A stretch of DNA of 14,200 nucleotides from Bacteroidota bacterium (GCA_030706285.1 JAUZOU010000037.1:1-14200), one strand, 5' to 3'; counted from the first letter of the stretch, positions 1 through 7,909 are shown. Translations and numbers: made by a program. The notes: generated by a model not told the origin, from the letters alone.

Positions 1-1
1 C

Positions 2-679
2 GCCTATGTCGGAAAAGAATATGGTGTCATTATGGGGACCGATTATGTCTATGATGCCAATGGCAAAAAAGTGGTCGGTGATGATGGCTTGTATGAATCG
101 ACCAGCGGTAACGTACCCCTTGGTAGCGTCAATCCGACGATCACCGGTGGTTTGCTAAATACCTTCCGTTATAAGAACTTCGATTGCAGCGTTTTATTCG
201 ACGGACAGGCTGGCGGAAAATTCTTCTCAACCTCTTACATGTGGGGCATCTATTCTGGTATGTTGGATGAAACAGCCGGCTACAATGAACTTGGCAAACT
301 GAAACGCGACGATCCTGCTGACGGCGGTGGCGTTTTGCTTCAAGGTGTGCATGAAGATGGGACGGCCAATACAACCCGTCTCGATGCGGAAACATGGGCA
401 AGTGGCTATTATTCTGGCCCGGCTGCACAAGATGTCTTCAAAAGTGATTTTATCAAACTACGTGAAATCACGGTTGGCTATACGGTGCCACTTAGAAGTA
501 AGATCATTAGCAGCTTGAAAGTATCTGCTTACGGACGCAACCTCGCTTTATGGGGCCCTGACACGAAACATTTTGATCCGGAATCTGCTACGACCAGTTC
601 AGGTAATATTCAGGGTATTGAAGGTGGAGCACTGCCTTCAGTCGCTTCTTTCGGATTAAATTTTGGTCTTCAATTTTAA
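2..679 (+). CDS. SusC/RagA-type TonB-dependent outer-membrane transporter, C-terminal part
   Basis: This is the last 225 residues of a SusC-family beta-barrel. The frame is open from base 2 without a stop, so the first ATG (base 32) is internal and the gene begins upstream of the window; full-length members are about 1000 residues. Seen: alternating hydrophobic/aromatic barrel strands, the family-typical stretch FIKLREITVGYTVP followed by a YGRNLALW strand, and a C-terminal phenylalanine (GLNFGLQF), the usual end of an outer-membrane barrel recognised by the BAM machinery. Known for the family: it imports glycans, peptides or other large nutrients with TonB energy, capped by a SusD lipoprotein. 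The susD-type gene follows after only 19 bases, so the two are surely co-transcribed. The substrate cannot be inferred from this fragment, and no degradative enzyme lies downstream. Confidence 0.95.
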   Translation, partial: AYVGKEYGVIMGTDYVYDANGKKVVGDDGLYESTSGNVPLGSVNPTITGGLLNTFRYKNFDCSVLFDGQAGGKFFSTSYMWGIYSGMLDETAGYNELGKLKRDDPADGGGVLLQGVHEDGTANTTRLDAETWASGYYSGPAAQDVFKSDFIKLREITVGYTVPLRSKIISSLKVSAYGRNLALWGPDTKHFDPESATTSSGNIQGIEGGALPSVASFGLNFGLQF

Positions 680-698
680 TTAGTAAGAAAATACAACT

Positions 699-2288
699 AT
701 GAGAAAATATAATAAATTTTTGGTAGTTCTTTTGCTTGGAGTTGTCGTTGCTTCATGCCAAAATGTTGATGACATGAATGTCGATCCAAACAACCCGACA
801 GACGTTTCAACGGCTACATTGCTGACCGGTTCTGAAAAGAAAATGCTGGATTATGTCTACGACAACTGGTTCAGCGGCCGTCAAGCGTTGCCTTATGCGC
901 AGTATTGGTGCCAACGCAATTACACGGAAGAAGACCGTTACCAGATCCGTGAATCAGTGAACAATAATTACTTCAACTATTTTTACACCGTCGCAGGCAA
1001 CTACGAGCTGATTGAAAAGTTGAACACGGATGAGTCGACCAAATCGGTGGCAGCTCTTTATGGTGACAACACCAATCAGATTGCTGTGGCCAAAATCCTT
1101 AAAGTATGGTTGATGCAGGTAATTGCCGATACCTGGGGAAGCGTCCCGTACAGTGAAGCATTCAAATTAAACGGCGGCATTGAATATCCAAAATATGATG
1201 ATCTGACAGCGCTTTATCCGGCATTGATCAATGAGCTGAAAACAGCCATCTCCATGATCGATGTCACAAAGCAAGCCTTCTATTCCGGTGACCGGATATA
1301 CAATGGAGATCCGGTCTTGTGGAAGAAATTTGCTTACAGCTTGAAAGCACGTCTGGCCCTTCGTTTATCGAAAGTGGATCCTAACTGGAAATCATACATG
1401 GCCGATGTCATTGCCGATCCATCCCTGGGCTTTACCAGCAACGACGACGAAGCGATGTTCAAGTACACCACCATCGCACCGGACGAATGTAGTTTCTATC
1501 GCGGATTTTTCGTGGAATCCAGAAATGACTTTACGATAACAAAACCATTCTGCGACTTGCTTAAAGGCCAACGCGATACACTGAACAACAAGCAACACCC
1601 ATGGGAAGGTGTTGTCGATCCTCGTTTGGCTATTTATACAACGCCCAGAAATGGCAACTACATCGGCATGCCTTACGGATTTCCAAGTACCGATATCAAT
1701 ACAGCGATCAAAAATGCATCTCCTTCGTGGTACAGCACCAGCAATCATCCTATTATGCTGAACAAGGATTTCTCTGTTCCCTTGATGACATACGCCGAAT
1801 ATTGCTTTATTCTTTCCGAGGCCAACGGATTCAGTTCAGCCGAATACGAGAAAGGCATCAGAGCATCCATCGCTCACTGGGCTAAACTGGCTGGTAAAAC
1901 AATTCCGCAGGCAACCATCGACAATTACGTCGCTGCAGTCAGCGGGACGGTAAACGCCGAAACTGTAGCCACTCAGAAATACATCCACCTCTATATGCAA
2001 GGGACAGAAGCATGGTCTGAGTACCGCAGAACTGGTTATCCGAAAACGTTATTAAAGCCAGGTGAATATACCTATAATAAAGCCGGTTCCCTGTTCAAAT
2101 TTACAACACTCTCCGATACGAAAGGCGACTTACCTGCCCGGGTGAAATATCCGACCAATGAAAGTACATTGAATCCGGACGGTTTCAACGCGGCTGTTGC
2201 CAAATTGACAGACGGAGTGAATAATTACTATTCGAAAATGTTCTGGGATGTCAGGACTGCCGGTGATCCTTATCCAGCCAATAAATAA
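699..2288 (+). CDS. SusD/RagB-family nutrient-binding outer-membrane lipoprotein
   Basis: A 529-residue surface lipoprotein that should cap the upstream SusC barrel and bind its ligand. Seen: positively charged start (MRKYNK), a hydrophobic segment, and lipobox VASC with the lipidated cysteine at residue 20. The next residues are QNVDD; acid residues just after the cysteine resemble the Bacteroidota surface-export signal. The sequence NVDPNNPTD near residue 28 and the helical body with the region around YAQYWCQRNYTEEDRY look like the SusD-like 2 subgroup rather than classical starch SusD. The length fits the family. The start is set by the signal peptide, and the ATG lies 20 bases after the susC stop with an A-rich rather than Shine-Dalgarno leader. 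The gene ends 23 bases before a strong terminator, so the visible operon is only susC-susD. Ligand unknown. Confidence 0.95.
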   Translation: MRKYNKFLVVLLLGVVVASCQNVDDMNVDPNNPTDVSTATLLTGSEKKMLDYVYDNWFSGRQALPYAQYWCQRNYTEEDRYQIRESVNNNYFNYFYTVAGNYELIEKLNTDESTKSVAALYGDNTNQIAVAKILKVWLMQVIADTWGSVPYSEAFKLNGGIEYPKYDDLTALYPALINELKTAISMIDVTKQAFYSGDRIYNGDPVLWKKFAYSLKARLALRLSKVDPNWKSYMADVIADPSLGFTSNDDEAMFKYTTIAPDECSFYRGFFVESRNDFTITKPFCDLLKGQRDTLNNKQHPWEGVVDPRLAIYTTPRNGNYIGMPYGFPSTDINTAIKNASPSWYSTSNHPIMLNKDFSVPLMTYAEYCFILSEANGFSSAEYEKGIRASIAHWAKLAGKTIPQATIDNYVAAVSGTVNAETVATQKYIHLYMQGTEAWSEYRRTGYPKTLLKPGEYTYNKAGSLFKFTTLSDTKGDLPARVKYPTNESTLNPDGFNAAVAKLTDGVNNYYSKMFWDVRTAGDPYPANK

Positions 2289-2311
2289 TAGCTTGCAGGC
2301 ATGAACTAAAA

Positions 2312-2355
2312 GATAGGGCGTTTTAACAAAATGAAACGCCCTATCCTGTTTTTGA
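2312..2355 (+). terminator. Rho-independent terminator of the susCD operon
   Basis: A perfect 12-bp inverted repeat (gatagggcgttt at 2312-2323 and aaacgccctatc at 2334-2345) with a 10-base loop, followed by ctgttttt. It begins 23 bases after the susD stop codon, so transcription of the transporter operon should end here. Confidence 0.92.
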
Positions 2356-2438
2356 GCAACAACAAGCAATAAAAAGTTAATTTTTTATCGAAACAACTAT
2401 TTTTTACTGATAAAAAGACAGATTGACGCAATGTGGAA

Positions 2439-2446
2439 TATATTTG
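2439..2446 (+). promoter_or_regulatory. Bacteroidota-type -7 promoter box for ald
   Basis: TATATTTG matches the Bacteroidota consensus TAnnTTTG exactly, 32 bases before the ald start, which predicts a leader of about 25 bases. No clear -33 TTTG element is seen at the usual 19-21 base spacing; a TTG at 2423 is too close. The position between the susD terminator and ald supports independent transcription of ald. Confidence 0.55.
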
Positions 2447-2478
2447 CGGTACTAATTTTTCTCTAAAAAGAACAAACT

Positions 2479-3564
2479 ATGATCGTAGGAATATTAAAAG
2501 AAATCAAGCCTGCCGAACAGCGCGTCAGCATGACACCTGCCGGAGTGCATCAGATGGTCCTCAACGGACATCAAGTCTTAGTCGAAAAAGAAGCCGGGCT
2601 TGGTAGCGGTTTCGCAGACACAGCCTATCAGGAAGCAGGGGCAAAGGTCGTGGCAACACCTGAAGAAATTTATACACGCTCGGACATGATCATGCATGTC
2701 AAAGAGATCATGCCATCCGAATATGCACTGCTTCGAAAAGGACAAATTGTGTTCACCTATTTACACCTCGCCGCCGATATGGAACAGACACAAGCATTGC
2801 AGGCCAGTAAATGTGTCGCCATTGCTTATGAAACCGTACAAACCTCAGATGGCAAATTACCACTGCTGGAACCGATGAGCGAAGTCGCAGGCCGTATGTC
2901 CATTCTGGAAGGTGCCCGTTTCCTCGAAATGCCACAGGGTGGAAGTGGTATGTTGCTGAGTGGCGTACCAGGTGTCGCACCAGCCAAAGTACTGATCATC
3001 GGTGGCGGTACAGTCGGAACCAATGCCGCCAAAGTTGCTTGCGGGATGGGTGCCGATGTGACCTTACTGGACACAAACCTTGAACGGTTACGGTACCTCA
3101 GTGACATCATGCCAGCCAATTGCAAGCTAATCATGAGCAACCCATACTCATTGCTGGAAGCACTCAAAGAGGCAGATCTGGTTATCGGTGCCGTTCTGAT
3201 AGCCGGTGCCAAAACGCCCAAACTGGTTACCCAAAAAATGATTGCCCAGATGAAGAAAGGGTCTGTTATGGTGGACGTCGCCATCGACCAGGGCGGATGC
3301 TTCGAAACATCACATCCGACCACCCATCAGGATCCGGTATTCATGACGGAAGGAGTGGTTCAGTATTGCGTAGCCAACATGCCAGGAGCTGTTGCCCACA
3401 CCTCTACGCTGGCACTCACCAATGCCACACTCCCCTATGCCTTGGCCATCGCCAACAAGGGCTGGAAACAGGCACTTAAGGACGATCGGGCTTTGGCACG
3501 CGGGTTAAATGTATTGGACGGAGAAATTGTTTTCGGACCTGTCAAAGAAGCGCTAGGTATCTGA
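2479..3564 (+). CDS. ald: Alanine dehydrogenase (NAD-dependent)
   Basis: Cytoplasmic enzyme that interconverts L-alanine and pyruvate plus ammonium using NAD(H) (EC 1.4.1.1). The 361 residues are close to the usual 370. The key positions of characterised enzymes are present at the same numbers: Arg15, Lys75 (MHVKE) and His96 (YLHLA) for substrate binding and catalysis, the Rossmann loop GGGTVG at 175-180, Asp198 at the end of the second NAD-binding strand (LLDTN), Asp270 and Asn300. The start ATG gives the family-typical N-terminus MIVGILKEIK. The gene has its own predicted promoter and a terminator and stands alone. It can serve either alanine catabolism or ammonium assimilation; the amt/P-II genes 2-5 kb away make a nitrogen role attractive but do not prove it. 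Transhydrogenase alpha subunit is a related family, but length and domain layout favour Ald. Confidence 0.96.
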   Translation: MIVGILKEIKPAEQRVSMTPAGVHQMVLNGHQVLVEKEAGLGSGFADTAYQEAGAKVVATPEEIYTRSDMIMHVKEIMPSEYALLRKGQIVFTYLHLAADMEQTQALQASKCVAIAYETVQTSDGKLPLLEPMSEVAGRMSILEGARFLEMPQGGSGMLLSGVPGVAPAKVLIIGGGTVGTNAAKVACGMGADVTLLDTNLERLRYLSDIMPANCKLIMSNPYSLLEALKEADLVIGAVLIAGAKTPKLVTQKMIAQMKKGSVMVDVAIDQGGCFETSHPTTHQDPVFMTEGVVQYCVANMPGAVAHTSTLALTNATLPYALAIANKGWKQALKDDRALARGLNVLDGEIVFGPVKEALGI

Positions 3565-3591
3565 TGAAAGCATTTTGTCTCTAATCCCCCC

Positions 3592-3641
3592 AAAAAAGCA
3601 GGCAACTTCGGTGATTAAACCGGTAAGTTGCCTGCTTTTTT
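3592..3641. terminator. Bidirectional terminator between convergent ald and the hydrolase gene
   Basis: A 17-bp perfect inverted repeat: the left arm 3592-3608 starts with six A, and the right arm 3625-3641 ends with six T. An inner cggt/accg pairing (3609-3612 with 3619-3622) extends the stem across a two-base bulge. The A-tract on one side and T-tract on the other allow termination in both directions: it ends ald 28 bases after its stop and the minus-strand gene 86 bases after its stop. Confidence 0.93.
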
Positions 3642-3726
3642 ATACCCTAAACTGCCTTATAAGAAAGCCTGCACGTTTCCGAAAAATGGACCGGACGCCT
3701 AAACTGGCTTCCAACGCTATTACCGG

Positions 3727-5052
3727 TCAGTGTAATTGGCTGATAATTGATGCCGGAAAATCCTTATTAAGTTGAGCCGAATCTGTAAATCCTTTTTCCA
3801 GCGCTTTTTTCAGCATGGACACCGTCGTAGCCTCATCCCCTTTCCAAAAATAAGTAAACGCTGAAAAATAGTACACGTACGGATTCTCCGGTTCAAGTCG
3901 TTTATAGATTGGTACGATACGATTCAGCATACCAGAATTATGTGACTGCAGCGCCTGATTACCAAATGTAAAGCAGGCTATACCCCAAAATCCTTTTATT
4001 CTCAGATAGGTATCCCTAGTATAAGGATCTTTCTCCGTTTTTAGTTTCTCTTCGGACAAGTCGATCTCATGATTCCACCAACTCATATCTTTTGACTGGA
4101 AGGCATCAATATAAGGCTGCCGGACACTCATCTCAAAACTTAACTGCTGCTTCAGTTTGCCTAACTGTGCTGTATAGCCTGAACTGGATTTAATTGAATG
4201 ATACGCCGTTGCAAAAGTTTTATCCTGGTTGAAAGGCTCCGTTGAAGACATATTACGAGCTATGGTTCCAGCCTTCAGGTAATCGCCTTTTTTCTCCAGC
4301 GTATCAATCCGGCTGTGCTGCCTTTTGCAATAAGCGTCCAGACTGGAACCGACCGCTTCAGCCCCTGCCCTTGACAGACTGATAAAACCGAGCGTATTCG
4401 CCAGCATCAGGCTGTCAGGCCAATCGTGAGAGGCATCTGTCAATTCGATTTTCAGATTAGCAGGTGTAGCCTGTTCCTGAAACAGGTACTGAGCCGTTTC
4501 CATAAAATTGAAATCGTCCATCCCGGAAATGGCAACAACCGGACATTGCAGCGCATTCAGCTGGTCCGGGCCTGTCAACGCCCCACAGACAATCAACCCG
4601 TTTACCGGATGAGCCAGCGCGTAACTCAATGCCATCCGCGCACCTCCTGAGAAACCGGTCAGATAAATGGTTCCATCGACAGGATATTTCTTCCGGACAT
4701 CTTCAATCAAGGTCTGAATGGCTACAACAAAATCCGGAAAATTATTTTTAACAAGGTTGGAGGCAGCGAGCACCACCGGGTATTGATTGGCTCCGTATTT
4801 GAATTTGTCCAGCGCAAATTTGCCACTCCCATGCGAATCAATAATAACCAATAGAGGAAGCTTGGAAACAGACGGATCTCTTTTAGGTATATAGACTTCA
4901 TAGGTATGTTCAGGTGCTGCAGAGCAGTGATCTGTCACTTCGACTGCCGGGAGTATTGCTCCGGTCTTACTTGCATTTTTGCAGGAAACCAGTCCGCAAA
5001 ACAGCAGACAATAAGTCAGAAAAAGTAGCTCTCTTTTGGTAAAAATGTTCAT
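3727..5052 (-). CDS. Lipoprotein with alpha/beta-hydrolase (esterase-like) domain and C-terminal helical, TPR-like region
   Basis: The 441-residue protein starts at the ATG complementary to 5050-5052. An upstream in-frame ATG (5085) would add 11 residues ahead of the signal peptide and is less likely. Signal: MNIFTKRELL, a hydrophobic run, then lipobox LVSC with Cys24, so it should be membrane-anchored outside the cytoplasm. Residues 50-225 look like an alpha/beta hydrolase: an HGSG loop at 74-77 (oxyanion hole), nucleophile elbow GFSGG with Ser135, an acid at Asp179/180 (SGMDD) and His209 (ASHDWP), spaced as a Ser-Asp-His triad. Residues 250-441 are helical, and the end (about 383-422) reads like a tetratricopeptide repeat. 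Known relatives include peptidase- and esterase-like hydrolases; the substrate is not predictable. It is monocistronic and convergent with ald. Confidence is high for the gene, moderate for a hydrolase, low for any specific activity. Confidence 0.8.
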   Translation of the reverse strand: MNIFTKRELLFLTYCLLFCGLVSCKNASKTGAILPAVEVTDHCSAAPEHTYEVYIPKRDPSVSKLPLLVIIDSHGSGKFALDKFKYGANQYPVVLAASNLVKNNFPDFVVAIQTLIEDVRKKYPVDGTIYLTGFSGGARMALSYALAHPVNGLIVCGALTGPDQLNALQCPVVAISGMDDFNFMETAQYLFQEQATPANLKIELTDASHDWPDSLMLANTLGFISLSRAGAEAVGSSLDAYCKRQHSRIDTLEKKGDYLKAGTIARNMSSTEPFNQDKTFATAYHSIKSSSGYTAQLGKLKQQLSFEMSVRQPYIDAFQSKDMSWWNHEIDLSEEKLKTEKDPYTRDTYLRIKGFWGIACFTFGNQALQSHNSGMLNRIVPIYKRLEPENPYVYYFSAFTYFWKGDEATTVSMLKKALEKGFTDSAQLNKDFPASIISQLH

Positions 5053-5140
5053 TCTCGTTTGAATTGAAAGACCTTTTAACGTCAAGGATGATGAAAAACG
5101 GGATAAAAGTAACTGATTGACACTTGATCTGATTAAATGT

Positions 5141-5195
5141 CCTATTTTTTTTGTGTATTTTTTTCAATAATAAATCATACACATCCGAAAATAGG
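5141..5195. repeat. Composite hairpin in the upstream region of the hydrolase gene
   Basis: Two nested inverted repeats: cctatttt (5141-5148) pairs with aaaatagg (5188-5195), and inside it tgtgtat (5152-5158) pairs with atacaca (5177-5183). They leave a small internal loop and an 18-base end loop. It lies 89 bases upstream of the hydrolase start and over 250 bases upstream of the porin, in a gap of 414 bases (5053-5466) that is AT-rich and has no convincing gene. It could be an operator, an RNA leader structure or a chance product of AT-rich sequence. Confidence 0.4.
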
Positions 5196-5327
5196 CTCTT
5201 CAGGGCAAGCAACGCTTATTTTGATTCAAATTATTACTATTTCACGCTGTTTGATTAACAATTATTAGTAAAACATATCTATTTGCTTGCTTTCTTAAAT
5301 GAAAGCGTTTTTGGTTTTTTGCAATCT

Positions 5328-5370
5328 TTTTGATGCTATATTTATTTTTCTAATATCATTTTGATGCTAT
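5328..5370 (+). repeat. 12-bp direct repeat upstream of the porin-amt promoter
   Basis: The sequence ttttgatgctat occurs at 5328-5339 and again at 5359-5370, 31 bases apart (about three helical turns). Its core ttttgat is repeated at 5371-5377 and 5390-5396, next to the -33 box at 5396. The position just upstream of a strong promoter fits binding sites for a regulator on one face of the helix. The function is inferred from position only. Confidence 0.45.
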
Positions 5371-5395
5371 TTTTGATTATTTGCTTTCTTTTTGA

Positions 5396-5427
5396 TTTGT
5401 AAATTCAAAAAGTTATTTATACGTTTG
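5396..5427 (+). promoter_or_regulatory. Bacteroidota sigma-A-type promoter for the porin-amt-P-II genes
   Basis: TTTG at 5396-5399 (-33 box), a 20-base spacer and TACGTTTG at 5420-5427 (exact TAnnTTTG -7 box) form the best promoter in the window. The predicted start near 5434 gives a leader of about 33 bases before the porin ATG. Confidence 0.75.
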
Positions 5428-5466
5428 CATTGTGAAACAGACGAATTAGGATTAACAACTAAAAAC

Positions 5467-6165
5467 ATGATTATGAAAAAGGTATTTATCAAGACGGTAT
5501 TTGTCTTAGCGTTTTCACTCACTGCATTATCAGCCTTTTCGCAGGGAAGTCTCAGCACAGGTGCTGATATTGTCAGTTCCTATGTTTGGCGTGGTGTTGC
5601 CCAAGGTTCTAACGAACCGAATATCCAGCCATCGGTTTCATACGCAAATAATAAAATTAGTATTGGGGCATGGGGATCCGGAAATTTTTCCGGAAGCTTG
5701 AAAGAATTCGATCTATATGCTACATATGCTTTTTCCAGCCAGTTTTCGCTAACATTGACCGACTACAACTGGACCTTCTCCAAAGATTATTTCAACTATA
5801 AAAAAGGGACAGACCACATCTTTGAAGCAGCCCTCGCTTATACAGGTGCAGAATCTTTCCCGTTAACCGCGTCCTTGAATACCATGATTGGGGGAGCTGA
5901 CAAAAAAGCAAACGGGGACAATGCATATTCTACGTACGTAGAACTGGGATACCCGGTAGCACCCAACACCAAAGTATTTTGCGGTGCCTCTCTTTTCGAC
6001 AGTCCTGCAGTATATGGAACGACCGGTTTCGGTATAACCAATGTCGGGATTAAGGTCAACAAAGCTTTAACCATTACAGACAAATTCAGTTTGCCAGTGT
6101 ATGGAGTCGTCGGCTTCAATCCATCAGCAAGCAAAGCGTTTCTGGTTGCAGGAATTACCTTATAG
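5467..6165 (+). CDS. TorF-family putative outer-membrane porin
   Basis: The 232-residue protein has a Sec signal peptide ending near AFS|Q, then a small beta-barrel. The opening motif of the mature part, with SSYVWRGVAQG and NIQPSVSY, is characteristic of the TorF/Gcw_chp group of putative porins, and the remainder alternates short amphipathic strands (YATYAFSSQFSLTLTDYNW). ATG 5467 and ATG 5473 are both possible and differ by two residues before the signal peptide; 5467 follows an A-rich stretch, as is common in this phylum. A longer reading back to 5392 would run into the promoter and is rejected. It is followed by amt after 51 bases without a terminator, so it should be in the same transcript. 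Inferred role: letting ammonium or a small nitrogen compound cross the outer membrane. Substrates of this family are not firmly known to me. Confidence 0.85.
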   Translation: MIMKKVFIKTVFVLAFSLTALSAFSQGSLSTGADIVSSYVWRGVAQGSNEPNIQPSVSYANNKISIGAWGSGNFSGSLKEFDLYATYAFSSQFSLTLTDYNWTFSKDYFNYKKGTDHIFEAALAYTGAESFPLTASLNTMIGGADKKANGDNAYSTYVELGYPVAPNTKVFCGASLFDSPAVYGTTGFGITNVGIKVNKALTITDKFSLPVYGVVGFNPSASKAFLVAGITL

Positions 6166-6216
6166 AATCTTTTTTTTGAGATAAAAAGATACACACATTC
6201 ATTTATATTAATTATT

Positions 6217-7761
6217 ATGAGTAAAACACTAACACATCCCGAAAAAGGACGATTTTTCTCGAGAATCATCGAGAATTCATCAAAACCAAAAGATTGGAAA
6301 CTTTTTGCAACACTCTTTGTTGGAAAAATGATAGGCTTAGCGGTTGTTATTGCCGGTATGGTCATCCTTTCAAGTATTTTATCAGGTTCAACGGCTCAGG
6401 CAGCAGAAACCTATACCGCACATGAAACAACGGCAATAAATGCGTTTAACACACTTTGGGTACTTCTTGGTGCATTTCTAGTATTCGGTATGCAAGCAGG
6501 GTTTGTAATGCTTGAGGCTGGGTTCGCAAGAAGACGTGAAACTGTAAATATCTTGGTAGAATGTGTCCTTGATACTGCTATTTGTGGTATTTCATTCTAT
6601 GCTATTGGCTATGCTTTCATGTTTGGTTCAGGTAATGGATTTATTGGAACGCAATATTTCTTTTTACAAGGTGCCCCAGCAACTTACGGTACAACTGGGG
6701 TAGCTCTTTTAGCACACTGGATTTTCCAATTTGCCTTCGCCGATACAGCTTCAACCATTACATCAGGTGCAATGATTGGTCGTACAAGCTTCCGTGGTGA
6801 TATCATTTACAGTGTATGTGTTACAGCATTCATATATCCGATTATTGGTCACTGGGCTTGGGGTCCTGATGGTTTTCTTGCATTAATGGGAACTCCCGGA
6901 CATTTCCTGCCTATGTTAGGCCAACCCTTCCGTGACTTTGCAGGTTCTACCGTCGTTCATACCATTGGTGGTATGGTTTCCTTAGCAGGTGCAATTGTGT
7001 TAGGACCGAGAATTGGTCGTATTTTCTTACGAGATAATAAAGAAAAAGGTGGTTTGCCCCCTGCTCACAGCTTACCTTTAGCCGCCATTGGTGCCTTCTT
7101 ATTGTGGTTCGGCTGGTATGGTTTTAATCCTGGTAGTACGCTTTCAGCCATGGATTATCAAGGAATTGGTCGTGTCGCTGCGAATACTACGCTCGCTGCC
7201 TGCACTGGTTCATTGTTTGCCATGTTGGGCGCTCTTTGGATAGGGCCTTTCAAAGGGAAATTTGATACTGGTTTTGCCTTAAACGGTATGCTGGCCGGGC
7301 TTGTTGCAATTACTTGTCCTTGTTACTGGGTCTCTCCTCTGGGATCACTAATTATTGGAGCCGTCGCCGGACTTGTTGTATTTGGGGGTGTTTATTTATT
7401 GGAATTTCTTCGAATTGACGATCCAGTTGGTGCAGTCTCGGTACATGGGTTTAACGGAATTTGGGGAACTTTAGCTCTCGGATTGTTTGCAAGTGGAGAA
7501 TATGGAGCAACAGGACCCTTAGGAGCTGACAACTCAGCACCTGTAACTGGTCTTTTCTATGGTGGTGGTTTTCATGTTTTAGAAGCTCAAGCAATCGGTA
7601 GTGTTACGGTTATAGTAGCGACTTTGGTCGTTTCATTTCTAGTAATGTTTATTGTTAGCAAATTACCGTATCCATATAAACTACGTGTTGAACGGGAAGG
7701 TGAAATAAACAATGGTGGACTTGACGTTTGGGAGCATGGTGCTGAAGCATACACCGATTAA
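6217..7761 (+). CDS. amt: Ammonium transporter (Amt/MEP/Rh family) with N-terminal extension
   Basis: Inner-membrane ammonium channel of 514 residues. Residues matching the E. coli AmtB pathway are all visible: gate phenylalanines Phe174 (FQFAFAD) and Phe303 (GFNPGS), Ser307, Trp215, Asp240 and twin histidines His248 (DFAGSTVVH) and His410 (SVHGFNG). The C-terminal tail GLDVWEHGAEAY is the conserved cytoplasmic segment that contacts P-II proteins. Odd: residues 1-30 are hydrophilic and basic, followed by a hydrophobic segment (about 31-56) ending STAQA|AE, which looks like a signal peptide with an unusually long N-region; E. coli AmtB has a signal of about 22 residues. Met38 could start a shorter form but would lack a charged N-region. 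It is preceded by a porin and followed by a P-II gene, the expected regulator. Codon use appears more A/T-rich than in kbl-tdh. Confidence 0.96.
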   Translation: MSKTLTHPEKGRFFSRIIENSSKPKDWKLFATLFVGKMIGLAVVIAGMVILSSILSGSTAQAAETYTAHETTAINAFNTLWVLLGAFLVFGMQAGFVMLEAGFARRRETVNILVECVLDTAICGISFYAIGYAFMFGSGNGFIGTQYFFLQGAPATYGTTGVALLAHWIFQFAFADTASTITSGAMIGRTSFRGDIIYSVCVTAFIYPIIGHWAWGPDGFLALMGTPGHFLPMLGQPFRDFAGSTVVHTIGGMVSLAGAIVLGPRIGRIFLRDNKEKGGLPPAHSLPLAAIGAFLLWFGWYGFNPGSTLSAMDYQGIGRVAANTTLAACTGSLFAMLGALWIGPFKGKFDTGFALNGMLAGLVAITCPCYWVSPLGSLIIGAVAGLVVFGGVYLLEFLRIDDPVGAVSVHGFNGIWGTLALGLFASGEYGATGPLGADNSAPVTGLFYGGGFHVLEAQAIGSVTVIVATLVVSFLVMFIVSKLPYPYKLRVEREGEINNGGLDVWEHGAEAYTD

Positions 7762-7780
7762 TTTGTAAACATTTGGATAA

Positions 7781-7843
7781 AAAGAGAAATACTATTAACT
7801 ATATTTATGATTAAACATCGATTAAAAACTAATATTTCTCTTT
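7781..7843 (+). repeat. Inverted repeat between amt and the P-II gene
   Basis: aaagagaaata (7781-7791) and tatttctcttt (7833-7843) are perfect 11-bp complements around a 41-base loop. An outer pair, aaacattt (7767-7774) with aaatgttt (7878-7885), could lengthen the structure. It fills most of the 148-base amt to P-II gap. There is no T-tail, so it is not a classical terminator; an RNA stability, processing or operator role is possible. AT-rich sequence raises the odds of chance pairing. Confidence 0.45.
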
Positions 7844-7909
7844 CAAATAGAGCATATACTTAAGCACTTATCATCAAAAATGTTTGTAACCATCTAATTT
7901 ATACTTATT

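Noticed and set aside
3575..3775. 66-codon plus-strand frame after ald
   Set aside because: It spans the bidirectional terminator hairpin and the 3' end of the hydrolase gene, and shows no domain or signal.
4967..5212. 81-codon minus-strand frame upstream of the hydrolase
   Set aside because: It overlaps the lipoprotein signal sequence in another frame, includes the nested hairpin, and has low-complexity composition.
6167..6190. Hairpin atctttttt/aaaaagat between porin and amt
   Set aside because: The pairing is almost entirely A-T and would be too weak to act as a terminator.
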